A DNA stretch of 64,000 bases from Streptomyces sp. CB02009 (lineage in GTDB: Bacteria; Actinomycetota; Actinomycetes; Streptomycetales; Streptomycetaceae), in contig NZ_LIVV01000003.1 of the NCBI RefSeq assembly GCF_001905825.1, forward strand, positions 42,904 to 106,903, in the 5' to 3' direction. Below, piece after piece: positions 17,064 through 24,806 of this stretch (its first letter is position 1; each line of letters opens with the position of its first letter). Under the pieces are notes generated by a model. It made no database searches and was not told the origin of the DNA. It was given only the letters and a program-made list of their open reading frames with translations. The position numbers and the translations under genes are program-made.

Positions 17064-17977
17064 AATTCGGCGTCAATCTGCCCAACTACGGGCCCGAGGC
17101 CACCCCCGACGCCCTCGCCGACTGGGCGCTGCGGGTCGAGTCGATGGGCTACCACTACGCGATGGTCTCCGACCACGTCGCGCTCACCCCGGACGTCCAG
17201 CACCTCTTCCCCGCCCCGTTCTACGACCCCTTCACGACCCTCGCCTGGCTCGCGGGCGTCACCAGGACCGTCGGGCTCGGGACGACGGTGACGATCCTCC
17301 CGTACCGGCATCCCGTGCACACCGCCCGCGTCGCCGCCAACATCGACCGGTTCAGCAACGGCCGGCTCGTCTTCGGCGCCGCCGCCGGCTGGGCCGCCCG
17401 GGAGTTCGCCGTCCTCGACGTCCCGTACCGCAAGCGCGGGGCGATCAGCGACGAGTACCTCGCCGCGATCAAGGCCTGCTGGGCGACCGAGGTGGCCTCC
17501 TTCGACGGCGCCCACGTCTCCTTCCGGGAGGTGCACACCGGGCCGCTGCCCGTGCAACGACCAGGCCCGCCCGTCTGGGTCGGCGGCCACAGCTACGGCG
17601 CGCTCCGCAGGGCCGTCCGGCTCGGCGACGCCTGGCACCCCACGTCCGTCTCCGGCGACTGGCTCCTCGGCGTCGGGCTGCCCGCGCTCCGCCTGGTCGC
17701 AGAGGAGCACGAGCGGCCCGTCCCCGACCTCTGCCCCCGGATCAAACTCCGTGTCACCTCCCGGCCGCTCGGGCCCGGGCGGCTGCTCGGCGAGGGCACC
17801 CAGGCGCAGATCGCCGACGACCTCGGACTCCTCCAGGACCTGGGCGCGCGGGCCGTCGTCCTCGACCCCACCTACCCGGGCGACCGGCGCGAGGCGGGGC
17901 GCACCGCGCGCGACCTCGACGTCCTGGAGACACTGGCCAAGGAGGTCATCGACGTGGACGCCGGCTGCGTACGATGA
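17060..17977 (+). CDS. Luciferase-like monooxygenase (LLM), probably F420- or FMN-dependent
   Basis: A 305-aa TIM-barrel oxidoreductase of the bacterial luciferase superfamily. Typical features are MKFGVNLPNYGPEATPDAL at the start, WALRVESMGYHYAMVSDH, and GAAAGWAAREFAVLDVPYRKRG. The pattern fits F420-dependent LLM proteins of actinobacteria better than FMNH2 luciferases, but the cofactor is not proven. It is coupled to MFS upstream and LysR downstream by ATGA overlaps on both sides, so the three form one translationally coupled unit. The substrate is unknown. Confidence 0.85.
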   Translation: MKFGVNLPNYGPEATPDALADWALRVESMGYHYAMVSDHVALTPDVQHLFPAPFYDPFTTLAWLAGVTRTVGLGTTVTILPYRHPVHTARVAANIDRFSNGRLVFGAAAGWAAREFAVLDVPYRKRGAISDEYLAAIKACWATEVASFDGAHVSFREVHTGPLPVQRPGPPVWVGGHSYGALRRAVRLGDAWHPTSVSGDWLLGVGLPALRLVAEEHERPVPDLCPRIKLRVTSRPLGPGRLLGEGTQAQIADDLGLLQDLGARAVVLDPTYPGDRREAGRTARDLDVLETLAKEVIDVDAGCVR

Positions 17978-19116
17978 CCGAACGGCGGCAGCGGGAGGGG
18001 GTGCGCGACGTGACCGATCCGGACCTGCGGAAGCTGCGCGTGCTGAGGGAACTCAGCGAGCGCGGCACCGTCAGCGCGGCCGCCCAGGCCCTGCACCTCA
18101 CCCCGCAGGCCGTATCGCAGCAGATCAGCGCGCTGGGACGGGAGTTGGGCGTTCCGCTCACCGAGCCGTCCGGACGCCGGCTGCGGCTCACCGGGGCCGC
18201 GCGGATCGTGCTGCGGCACGCCGAGGCCGTCTTCACCCAGGTCGAGCACATGCGCGCGGAACTCGCCGCCCACCAGAGCGGCGAGCGGGGCGAGGTGGCC
18301 GTCGCCGGGTTCTCCACCACCCTCTCGGCGCTCATCCTGCCCGCCGTGGCCCGGCTGCGGGAGACCCGGCCGCTGCTGCGGACCTCGCTGGCCGAGGTCG
18401 ATCCGCCGGAGAGCTTCTCGCTGCTGCAGCGCGGGGAGGCGGACGTCGTCATCTCCGCGGACACGACCCGGCCCCCGGCGGACTCCGGCGGCTCGGGGAA
18501 CCCGGGAGGCCCGGGGAACTCGGGGAGCCCGGGAAGCCCGGGGAGTCCGGAGCCTTCCGGAGGCGGGGAGCGGCGCCTCGGCGGACCGGGGGACGGCGGC
18601 CCGCCCGGCGGTCCTTCCGGCCATCGTTCCGGCAACCGCTCCGACAGTCGGCCCGAGGGGCGTTCCGAGGGGCGCTTCGACGGGCGGTTCCACCGGGTCG
18701 TGCTCTGCGACGACCCCTTCGACATCGCCCTGCCCGCCGGTCACCGGCTCCTCGACAGCGAACGGCTGCTCCTCGCCGACCTGGCCGACGAGACCTGGAT
18801 CTTCGCCACGACCGGCCTCTGTCACGACATCGGCGTCGCCGCGTGTACGGCGGCCGGCTTCACCCCGCAGGCCTCCCACGCCATCGGCGACTGGGACGCC
18901 ACGCTCGCGGCGGTGCGGCTCGGCCTCGGGGTCGCGCTCGTGCCGCGGCTCGCCAAGCCGGTCCCGCGACCCGAGGTGACGATCCGCCCGTTCAGCGAGC
19001 GGGCGCCCTCGCGGACGGTCTTCGCGGCCGTACGCGAGGGCAGCCAGACATCCCCCGAGATCGCCGCCGTCCTCGACGCGCTGCGGACGGCGGCCAGGGC
19101 GGCCGTCGCCGGCTGA
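17974..19116 (+). CDS. LysR-family transcriptional regulator with low-complexity insertion
   Basis: A 380-aa regulator. The N-terminal winged helix (about 10-70) reads LRKLRVLRELSERGTVSAAA and TPQAVSQQISALGRELG. The effector domain begins near EVAVAGFSTTLSALILP. It is split by a Gly/Pro/Ser/Arg-rich insertion of roughly 60 residues (about 168-230; DNA 18478-18690) made of imperfect GGGGAGCCCGGG-like repeats, absent from ordinary LysR proteins of about 300 aa. The ATG overlaps the LLM stop. It probably controls its own operon and perhaps the divergent gltX copy. Confidence 0.87.
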   Translation: MTERRQREGVRDVTDPDLRKLRVLRELSERGTVSAAAQALHLTPQAVSQQISALGRELGVPLTEPSGRRLRLTGAARIVLRHAEAVFTQVEHMRAELAAHQSGERGEVAVAGFSTTLSALILPAVARLRETRPLLRTSLAEVDPPESFSLLQRGEADVVISADTTRPPADSGGSGNPGGPGNSGSPGSPGSPEPSGGGERRLGGPGDGGPPGGPSGHRSGNRSDSRPEGRSEGRFDGRFHRVVLCDDPFDIALPAGHRLLDSERLLLADLADETWIFATTGLCHDIGVAACTAAGFTPQASHAIGDWDATLAAVRLGLGVALVPRLAKPVPRPEVTIRPFSERAPSRTVFAAVREGSQTSPEIAAVLDALRTAARAAVAG

Positions 19117-19165
19117 GCGGGCATCGCGGGCGGCGCCTGAGCGGGCATCGCGGGCGGCGCCTGAC
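19114..19165. repeat. Two tandem 24-bp repeats at the lysR stop
   Basis: The 24-bp unit TGAGCGGGCATCGCGGGCGG+CGCC occurs at 19114 and again at 19138, and a third copy begins (TGACGCGCC). The first unit contains the lysR stop codon, so the duplication adds extra in-frame TGA stops. Confidence 0.85.
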
Positions 19166-19207
19166 GCGCCGCTCCGACCTGCGGGAACGCGATTCGCCAC
19201 GGCTCGT

Positions 19208-19238
19208 GGACGGTACCGTCCAGCAGACGTTGCTGGAC
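19208..19238. promoter_or_regulatory. Overlapping palindromes upstream of the EamA gene
   Basis: GGACGGTACCGTCC (19208-19221) is a perfect 14-bp palindrome. It overlaps a second inverted repeat, GTCCAGCA-GACGT-TGCTGGAC (19218-19238, 8-bp arms). They sit about 120 bp before the eamA start and 90 bp after lysR, so they could be an operator or a weak terminator. Confidence 0.4.
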
Positions 19239-19356
19239 CCGCCCGACCGCCGGTGCGAGGCTCGATCCCGTACCGCGGAGAGCTCCGCGCGTCCTCTCAC
19301 CCTTCTTTTCCAACTCCTTGCCGAGCCCTGTCTGCCTTCGGAGAGCGGGAACACCC

Positions 19357-20286
19357 ATGTCCAAAGCCACCTACACGCGGCTGGCCGCGCTGAGCCTCAT
19401 CTGGGGCTCCGTCTTCCTGTGGATCAAGATCGCCGGGTACGGCTTCTCACCCGTGCAGATGGTCCTGATCCGGCTCGCCCTCGGGGCCGTCGTCATCCTC
19501 GCCATCGGCTACGCCAAGGGGCTGCGGCTCCCCAAGGAGGCCGCCACCTGGGGCCATCTGACCGTGGCCGCGCTGCTCGGCAACGCCATCCCGTGGACCC
19601 TCTACGCCGAGGGGGAGATCGACGGATCGAGCAGCGTCGCCGCGGTCGTCAACGGCAGCGCCCCGATCTGGACCCTGGCCGCCGCCCTGCTGCTCGGCCA
19701 GGAGAAGCGGGTCTCCGGCTTCAAGGCCGGCGGCGTGCTGCTCGGCCTCGGCGGCACCGCGCTCATCGCCTCGCCCTGGAACTCCACCTCGGCCGGGACC
19801 GGTTGGAGCATCCTCTGCTTCGTCCTCGGCTCCATCAGCTTCGGCGCGAGCTTCGCGTACATGGGCAAGTACCTGGTGGGCAGGGGCATTCCGCCGCTGA
19901 TGCTCGCGGGCGGACAGCTCGGCGCGGCCACCGTCCTCCTGCTGGTCGCCTTCCCCTTCCTGGGGCTCCAGACCATCACCTGGCGCACCGACTCGGTGGT
20001 CTCCGTCCTCGTCCTCGGCGTGGTCTGCACCGGCTTCGCCGCGCTGCTCAACTTCGAGCTGATCATCAAGGACGGGCCCACCGTGGCCTCCACGGTCACC
20101 TATCTGATGACCGCCGTGGCCGTCGTCCTGGGCGCCGTCGTCCTCGACGAACCCCTCGGCTGGACCGTGTGGCTCGGGGCGGTCGCGGTGCTCGCGGCCA
20201 CGGGGCTGCTCCGGCGTAAGCCCCGCCCGGCACCCGAACCGGCGCCCGAGGCCGCCCCCGTACCGACGGCAGCGGCGGCCGATTAG
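19357..20286 (+). CDS. EamA-family (DMT superfamily) transporter
   Basis: A 309-aa protein with about ten hydrophobic helices in two EamA halves: the first begins YTRLAALSLIWGSVFLWIKI, the second GTGWSILCFVLGSISFGASF. The second half contains the usual PxxA-type ending, TYLMTAVAVVLGAVVLDEPLGW. The family exports amino acids and other metabolites. I chose ATG 19357 (GGAGAG upstream), which places the first helix normally. The C-terminal tail is Pro/Ala-rich. It is in the accessory block between two regulators; the substrate is unknown. Confidence 0.85.
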   Translation: MSKATYTRLAALSLIWGSVFLWIKIAGYGFSPVQMVLIRLALGAVVILAIGYAKGLRLPKEAATWGHLTVAALLGNAIPWTLYAEGEIDGSSSVAAVVNGSAPIWTLAAALLLGQEKRVSGFKAGGVLLGLGGTALIASPWNSTSAGTGWSILCFVLGSISFGASFAYMGKYLVGRGIPPLMLAGGQLGAATVLLLVAFPFLGLQTITWRTDSVVSVLVLGVVCTGFAALLNFELIIKDGPTVASTVTYLMTAVAVVLGAVVLDEPLGWTVWLGAVAVLAATGLLRRKPRPAPEPAPEAAPVPTAAAAD

Positions 20287-20406
20287 CCGCCCCATTCCCC
20301 CAGGAAATGCCGGGCCGCCGCCCGCAACATTGTGTTCATTCATGGGGCGGGTGATGGGTGGTAGCGTCACGAGTGGAAACACCCGGCCTTTATGGGGGAG
20401 TCGTAC

Positions 20407-21006
20407 GTGGCTTTTGTGGTCGAACTCGTTTTCCGTGGCAATGAGACGGACCGGTTGAGTTTCGGAGAGGCTCACCGGACCTATTGGAAAAGGATGGCCG
20501 CGCGCGGCATCCTGCTCGGCGGCGGACCCTGGCGGGACGGTACCGGGGAACTCCTGGTCTGTGAGGCCAGGGACCGCGGCACCCTCTTACGGGTCCTGTA
20601 CGCCGACCCCTACGCCCAGGCGCAGGTCGTCGGAGAGTTACGGGTCCGAGAATGGAACGCGGTCATGGGGCACGTGGTGCTCGCCGGTCTGGAGCGGTCC
20701 ACCGGTGGTGCCGGGACCCATGAGCGAATACGCGGGGGCGTCACTGCGCCCGCCCCGCCGGCCGTCCGACCGGTGGCCGCCGTACGCGAGGAGGTCGCCG
20801 TCCGTGAGGAACTGACCGCCCACGAGCGGCGCATCGCCACCATGATGCTCGACGGCCTGACCAACAAGCAGATCGCCGAATCGTTCACGGTCTCGACCCG
20901 GGCCGTGGAACTGCACATCACGCGCATCTATCGCAAGCTCGACATTCGTCGGCGTGCCCAACTGGCCGCCGCCATCGACCGGTTCGAGGCAGCGCTGGCC
21001 TGCTGA
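20407..21006 (+). CDS. YCII-domain / LuxR-HTH fusion regulator with two TTA codons
   Basis: A 199-aa fusion. The N-terminal part (about 1-95) is a YCII-like alpha/beta barrel: FVVELVFRGNETDRLSF, then ADPYAQAQVVGELRVREWN. The C-terminal part (about 135-199) is a LuxR/GerE helix-turn-helix: LTAHERRIATMMLDGLTNKQ, IAESFTVSTRAVELHITRIY, RKLDIRRRAQL. The GTG at 20407 has GGGGGAG at correct spacing. Two in-frame TTA leucine codons (20587 and 20638) should make translation depend on the bldA tRNA. This suggests the pathway activator of the accessory locus. The tautomerase gene follows after 71 bp. Confidence 0.85.
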   Translation: MAFVVELVFRGNETDRLSFGEAHRTYWKRMAARGILLGGGPWRDGTGELLVCEARDRGTLLRVLYADPYAQAQVVGELRVREWNAVMGHVVLAGLERSTGGAGTHERIRGGVTAPAPPAVRPVAAVREEVAVREELTAHERRIATMMLDGLTNKQIAESFTVSTRAVELHITRIYRKLDIRRRAQLAAAIDRFEAALAC

Positions 21007-21077
21007 CCCGTCCGCAGCGCGGGTCCCGTCCGGTACCCGTTCCCGTTCCCGTACGTCTCCGCTTGGGGGAGTTCGCC

Positions 21078-21497
21078 ATGCCGCTTGTCGAGATCACCGT
21101 TCCCGAGGGCACCCTCTCCGAGGCCGCCGCGGAGGTCCTGCAGCAGCAGGTCGCCGACTCCGTGCTGACGGCCATGGAGCTGCCCCGTACCGACTTCTTC
21201 GCCGCCGCCACCTGGGTCTACGTCCGTGAGGCCGCCAAGGGGTTCGCGACCACCGGGGCCGGCACCGCCCCGGGCGTCCTCGTCGTGGTCACGCCCCTGG
21301 AGGGCTTCCTGACCCCCGAGCGCAACGAAGCGCTCTCGGCCGAGGTCACCCGGCACGTCCAGGAGGCCACCACGCCCGACACCGTCGTCTGGCTCGTGGT
21401 GAACGAGATACCCGAGGGGAACTGGGCCGTGAACGGCGGGCTGACCCGACGGGCGAAGATCGACGAATTCGTCGCGGAGGCCGCCAGGGCCCACTGA
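21078..21497 (+). CDS. Tautomerase-superfamily enzyme with Pro1
   Basis: A 139-aa protein starting M-P-L-V-E-I-T-V-P. Removal of Met would expose the N-terminal proline that is the catalytic base or acid of the 4-oxalocrotonate tautomerase superfamily. The length and the ending IPEGNWAVNGGLTRRAKIDE resemble the longer members (cis-CaaD, malonate semialdehyde decarboxylase, tautomerase_3), which act on unsaturated or keto acids. GGGGGAG sits 7 bp before the ATG. It shares a transcription unit with the YCII-LuxR gene, ended by a strong terminator. The substrate is unknown. Confidence 0.85.
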   Translation: MPLVEITVPEGTLSEAAAEVLQQQVADSVLTAMELPRTDFFAAATWVYVREAAKGFATTGAGTAPGVLVVVTPLEGFLTPERNEALSAEVTRHVQEATTPDTVVWLVVNEIPEGNWAVNGGLTRRAKIDEFVAEAARAH

Positions 21498-21541
21498 ATT
21501 CCGTTTCCGTTTCTTCTTTCGTCTCGCATTTCGGACGCATC

Positions 21542-21580
21542 GGCGCCGCACCGTATTCACGGTGCGGCGCCCTCGTTTTC
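21542..21580 (+). terminator. Strong intrinsic terminator after the tautomerase gene
   Basis: GGCGCCGCACCGT-ATTC-ACGGTGCGGCGCC is a 13-bp perfect stem with a 4-nt loop, followed by CTCGTTTTC. It separates the regulator-tautomerase unit from the following seven-gene operon. Confidence 0.85.
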
Positions 21581-21685
21581 CCGGGTGATGAATCCGGCCA
21601 CGGGTGCGGAATCCCGTATCGATGTGCGGTCCGTTCCGCTCGTACGGTGATGTCAATGGCACCGACGGATGGGAGTGACTCGTTC

Positions 21686-22549
21686 ATGGCTCTGCATTCG
21701 GCGCCGCGACTCGGTGTGGTGGTTCCTTCGGGAAACGCCGCGGCCGAACCCGAGATCGGCAGCCTCGTCAGCCCCGCATTCAATGTCCACACCTCACGCT
21801 TCCCTGTCCTTCCCGGAAAAGACCTCCGCGGCCGGCTCGAGAAGTACAACGACGTGCTCCCCGACGTGCTGGGGAATTTCGGTGGCCTGCGTCTCGACGC
21901 GGCCGTCGTCTCCTGCACCGGCTCGCACTACCTCCTCACGCCGGACGGCGACCGGGCCCTCTGCGCGGAGCTCTCCGAGCGCGTGGGAGCCCCCGTACGG
22001 TCGGCGGCGCTCGCCATCCTCGACACGGCGCGCGCGGTGGGCGCCGAGCGGCTCGTCCTGATCTCGCCGTACGAGCCCTGGCTCACCGAACTGTCCCACG
22101 CCTACTGGGAGTCGGCGGGTCTCACCGTCGACCGGGTGGTCAAGATCCGGGCCGGCGCCCGCTTCTCCCCGTACGACGTGACCACCGAGGAGCTCGTCGC
22201 GCAGGTGCGTGAGGCCGAACTCCCCGAGGACGCGGCACTGCTGTTCACCGGAACCGGCATGTTCACCTTCGACGCGCTCGCCGAGCTCGGCCGGGACAGC
22301 GGACACACCCTGCTGACCTCCAACCTGGCGAGTGCCTGGTGGGCCCGGGACACCCTCGGCCTGCCGGCCGAAGGGCCGGACGCGCACCCGCTGCTGCGCC
22401 GGCTCGCCGAGCGGACCGGCACGAGGGCCGGCGCGCCGGGGCCCGGCCGCGATGCCGCCGAGCCCGGTCGCGGTGCCGAGCCCAGCCGCGATGCCGAGCC
22501 CGGTCGCGGTGCCCTGCCCGGCCGTGATGCCGCCGTGGCCGTGTCGTGA
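21686..22549 (+). CDS. Maleate cis-trans isomerase / arylmalonate decarboxylase-like protein
   Basis: A 287-aa protein of the Asp/Glu racemase superfamily, nearest to maleate isomerase and arylmalonate decarboxylase (LGVVVPSGNAAAEPEIGSLV; DAAVVSCTGSHYLL). The first catalytic Cys is present (VVSC, about residue 77), but where isomerases carry the second Cys it has ALLFTGTGMFTF with Thr instead. Arylmalonate decarboxylase has the opposite single-Cys arrangement. The C-terminal 45 residues are a repeat tail (PGRDAAEPGRGAEPSRDAEP). ATG 21686 follows GGGAG; earlier in-frame ATG or GTG codons exist at 21647-21656. It is first in the operon, coupled to the monooxygenase by a GTGA overlap. Confidence 0.8.
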   Translation: MALHSAPRLGVVVPSGNAAAEPEIGSLVSPAFNVHTSRFPVLPGKDLRGRLEKYNDVLPDVLGNFGGLRLDAAVVSCTGSHYLLTPDGDRALCAELSERVGAPVRSAALAILDTARAVGAERLVLISPYEPWLTELSHAYWESAGLTVDRVVKIRAGARFSPYDVTTEELVAQVREAELPEDAALLFTGTGMFTFDALAELGRDSGHTLLTSNLASAWWARDTLGLPAEGPDAHPLLRRLAERTGTRAGAPGPGRDAAEPGRGAEPSRDAEPGRGALPGRDAAVAVS

Positions 22550-23868
22550 GCGGCGATACCGTCTCCCGCGAGCCGGTCGCCGTCGTCGGCGCCGGGCCCG
22601 TGGGACTGACCGCCGCGCTCGTCCTCGCCCGGTCCGGTGTCCGCGTCACGCTCCTGGAGTCCCGGGAGACGCTGGCCACCGAGTCCCGCGCGTCCACCTT
22701 CCACCCCTCCACCCTCGACCTCCTCGACGAGCTCGGCGTCGCCGCAGCGCTGCGCCGCCAGGGCCGTACCGTCGACCGCGTCCAATGGCGCGACCTGGAC
22801 GGCTTCGTCCACGCCGAGCTGGACTACTCCCTGCTCGCCGGGCACACCGGCCACCCGTACCGGCTCCATGTCGAACAGGCCCGGCTCACCCCGCTGCTGC
22901 TCGCCGAGCTGACGGCCACCGGTCTCGCCGACATCCGCTTCGGCACCACCGTCACCGGGGCCGACCACATCGGCGGCGGAGGAACCGGCGGCGGAGGAGC
23001 CGGCGGTGCGACCGGCGGACGGACCGGCGGTGAGACAGGCGGAGGCGGCGGGGTGCGGCTGCGCACCGAGGACGCGGCGGGGCGGGTCACCGTCACCCGC
23101 CACCCGTACGTCCTGGCGGCCGACGGCAGCCGCAGCACGCTCCGCGCGCTCGCCGGGCTCCCCGGCACCGCCGAGGAGTACCCGGACTACGCGCTCCGCG
23201 TGGTCACCGGGACGCCGCTGGACGAGCTGGTTCCCGGGCTCGCCCCGCTGTCCTACGTCCGCGACACCCGGGCCTCGTTCAGCGCCCTGGGCATGCCCGA
23301 CCACTGGCGGCTGATCTTCCGGATCCCGCGCGGCACGGACCGCGACGCCGTCCTCGCGCCCGAAGCCGTCCGGGTCAGGGTCGAGCAGGCCCTGCCGGGC
23401 GCCGCGGGGAAGGCCGTCCGGATCGACGACGCCCACACCTACCGCCTCGCGCGGTTCCTGCTGCCCCGCTACCGGGCCGGCCGGGTGCTGTTCGCCGGGG
23501 ACGCGGCCCATCTGACGTCCACCGCCGGCGGCCTGAACATGAACTGCGGGATCCACGACGCCGTGGAGACCGGCCGGGCCCTCGCCTCCGTCCTGCGGGG
23601 CGACGCCCCCGGCGAGACGGCCCTCGACACCGCCCTCGAACGGCGCAGGTCGGTCGTCGAGACCGCGGTCATCCCGCGCAGCGAGGCCCGCACGGCCGGA
23701 CTGGACAGCGCGGCCGAACTCCCGGCCCGGCTCGCCTCCTTGAGGCGCACCGCCGCCGACCCGCGCTCGGCCGTCGACTACCTGCTCAAGGCATCACTTC
23801 TCGACGTCGCACCACGACCACTGAAAGGTGACGCACATGCGGATCTGGTTTCACAAGCACACCGTTGA
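22546..23868 (+). CDS. FAD-dependent aromatic-type monooxygenase (group A)
   Basis: A 440-aa flavoprotein of the PHBH/PheA type that uses NAD(P)H and O2 to hydroxylate aromatic or heteroaromatic rings. The FAD fingerprint is VAVVGAGPVGLTAALVLARS (about 8-27), the DG motif is VLAADGSRSTLRALAGL, and the second FAD motif is VLFAGDAAHLTSTAGGLNMN. A Gly/Thr-rich loop made of GGA-type repeats (about 143-168) interrupts the substrate domain. Start GTG 22546. Its end overlaps the next gene by 32 bp. The substrate is unknown; hydroxylation of a pyrrole made by the local HemB is one hypothesis. Confidence 0.88.
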   Translation: MSGDTVSREPVAVVGAGPVGLTAALVLARSGVRVTLLESRETLATESRASTFHPSTLDLLDELGVAAALRRQGRTVDRVQWRDLDGFVHAELDYSLLAGHTGHPYRLHVEQARLTPLLLAELTATGLADIRFGTTVTGADHIGGGGTGGGGAGGATGGRTGGETGGGGGVRLRTEDAAGRVTVTRHPYVLAADGSRSTLRALAGLPGTAEEYPDYALRVVTGTPLDELVPGLAPLSYVRDTRASFSALGMPDHWRLIFRIPRGTDRDAVLAPEAVRVRVEQALPGAAGKAVRIDDAHTYRLARFLLPRYRAGRVLFAGDAAHLTSTAGGLNMNCGIHDAVETGRALASVLRGDAPGETALDTALERRRSVVETAVIPRSEARTAGLDSAAELPARLASLRRTAADPRSAVDYLLKASLLDVAPRPLKGDAHADLVSQAHR

Positions 23869-24637
23869 GGGACGCCTGCCGCTGCTCGACCAGTGGTACC
23901 GCGAACACCTCGACGCGATCGCCGCACCCGGCACCACCATCGACATCAAGACCCTGCCGGCCGACACCTACCCCGACGCCACACCGTTCGGGCTCGTCGG
24001 CCACCACTCCGCCCAGGTGCTCTTCAGCCGCCACTTCTCCGAGTCCGCGCTCGTCGCGGAGCGGGAGGGCTACGACGCCTGGGTGATCGCCGCAGGCCAG
24101 GACCCCGGCCTGCGTGACGCCCGCCATCTCGCCTCCATCCCGACCCTCGGCTACGGCGAGACGGCCTTCTTCCTCTCGGCGCTCACCGGGCAGCGCTTCG
24201 GCGTCCTCGGCTTCATGCCGCCCCTGGAGGAGCCGATCCGCGCCAACATCCGGCAGTACCGCCTGGAGTCCTCGCTCAGCTCGTACGAGGTCGTGCCCGG
24301 CGGCTGGGACTCCGTGCACCGGTCCCTGGAAGGCGACTTCGACCAGTTCGTCGAGGTGTACTCGGCGGCCGCCGAACGCGCCGCACGGGCCGGAGCCGAG
24401 GTCATCATCCCCGCCGAGGGCATCCCCAACGAGATCCTCTGGCACCTCGGGATCCACGAACTGCACGGCCTGCCCGTCGTCGACCCGGCGGGACTCGCCG
24501 TCAAGCTCGCCGAAACCCTGGTCCAGCTCGGTGAGTTGAAGCTCTTCCAGCGCAGCGGGCACGGCTACTGGTTCAGCCGCCCCGACGAGCCCGTCGCCAA
24601 GCACCTGGAGCAGGTGTTCCTCGGCGAGGCCCTCTAG
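23837..24637 (+). CDS. Asp/Glu (hydantoin) racemase-fold protein with no cysteine
   Basis: A 266-aa protein matching the Asp/Glu/hydantoin racemase superfamily in layout: MRIWFHKHT start, ALVAEREGYDAWVI then AGQDPGLRDAR, and a late RAGAEVIIPAEGIPNEIL segment. Family racemases use two Cys, at the positions here occupied by Ala (VIAAGQDPG) and Ala/Glu (IPAEGIP). The whole protein contains no Cys, so two-base Cys racemisation is impossible. A lyase, decarboxylase or isomerase role using other residues is possible. ATG 23837 follows AAAGGTGA. It is third in the operon and directly precedes hemB. Confidence 0.75.
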   Translation: MRIWFHKHTVEGRLPLLDQWYREHLDAIAAPGTTIDIKTLPADTYPDATPFGLVGHHSAQVLFSRHFSESALVAEREGYDAWVIAAGQDPGLRDARHLASIPTLGYGETAFFLSALTGQRFGVLGFMPPLEEPIRANIRQYRLESSLSSYEVVPGGWDSVHRSLEGDFDQFVEVYSAAAERAARAGAEVIIPAEGIPNEILWHLGIHELHGLPVVDPAGLAVKLAETLVQLGELKLFQRSGHGYWFSRPDEPVAKHLEQVFLGEAL

Positions 24638-24676
24638 GAGATGCCGTGTCCGCCGCCCTGTGCGCCCCCCTCGCCC

Positions 24677-24777
24677 CGTCCGCGCCCGCCGCTCCGCCTC
24701 CGCACCGCGTCCGGTCCGCGCACCGCGCCCCGTCTCCGCACGGCGCTCCGTCCGCGCCCGCCGCTCCGCCTCCGCAC
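24677..24777. repeat. 29-bp direct repeat upstream of hemB
   Basis: The 29-bp word beginning CGTCCGCGCCCGCCGCTCCG occurs exactly at 24677-24705 and 24749-24777, in C-rich, G-poor DNA filling the 169-bp gap before hemB. No gene lies here; the in-frame upstream extension of hemB through it would be pure Arg/Pro/Ala. Confidence 0.85.
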
Positions 24778-24806
24778 GCCGCCACGCCCTCCAAGGAGTC
24801 ACGCTC

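Noticed and set aside
24660..24806. N-terminal extension of HemB
   Set aside because: It would add 49 Arg/Pro/Ala residues encoded by a direct repeat; the ATG at 24807 has AAGGAG and gives a normal-length enzyme.
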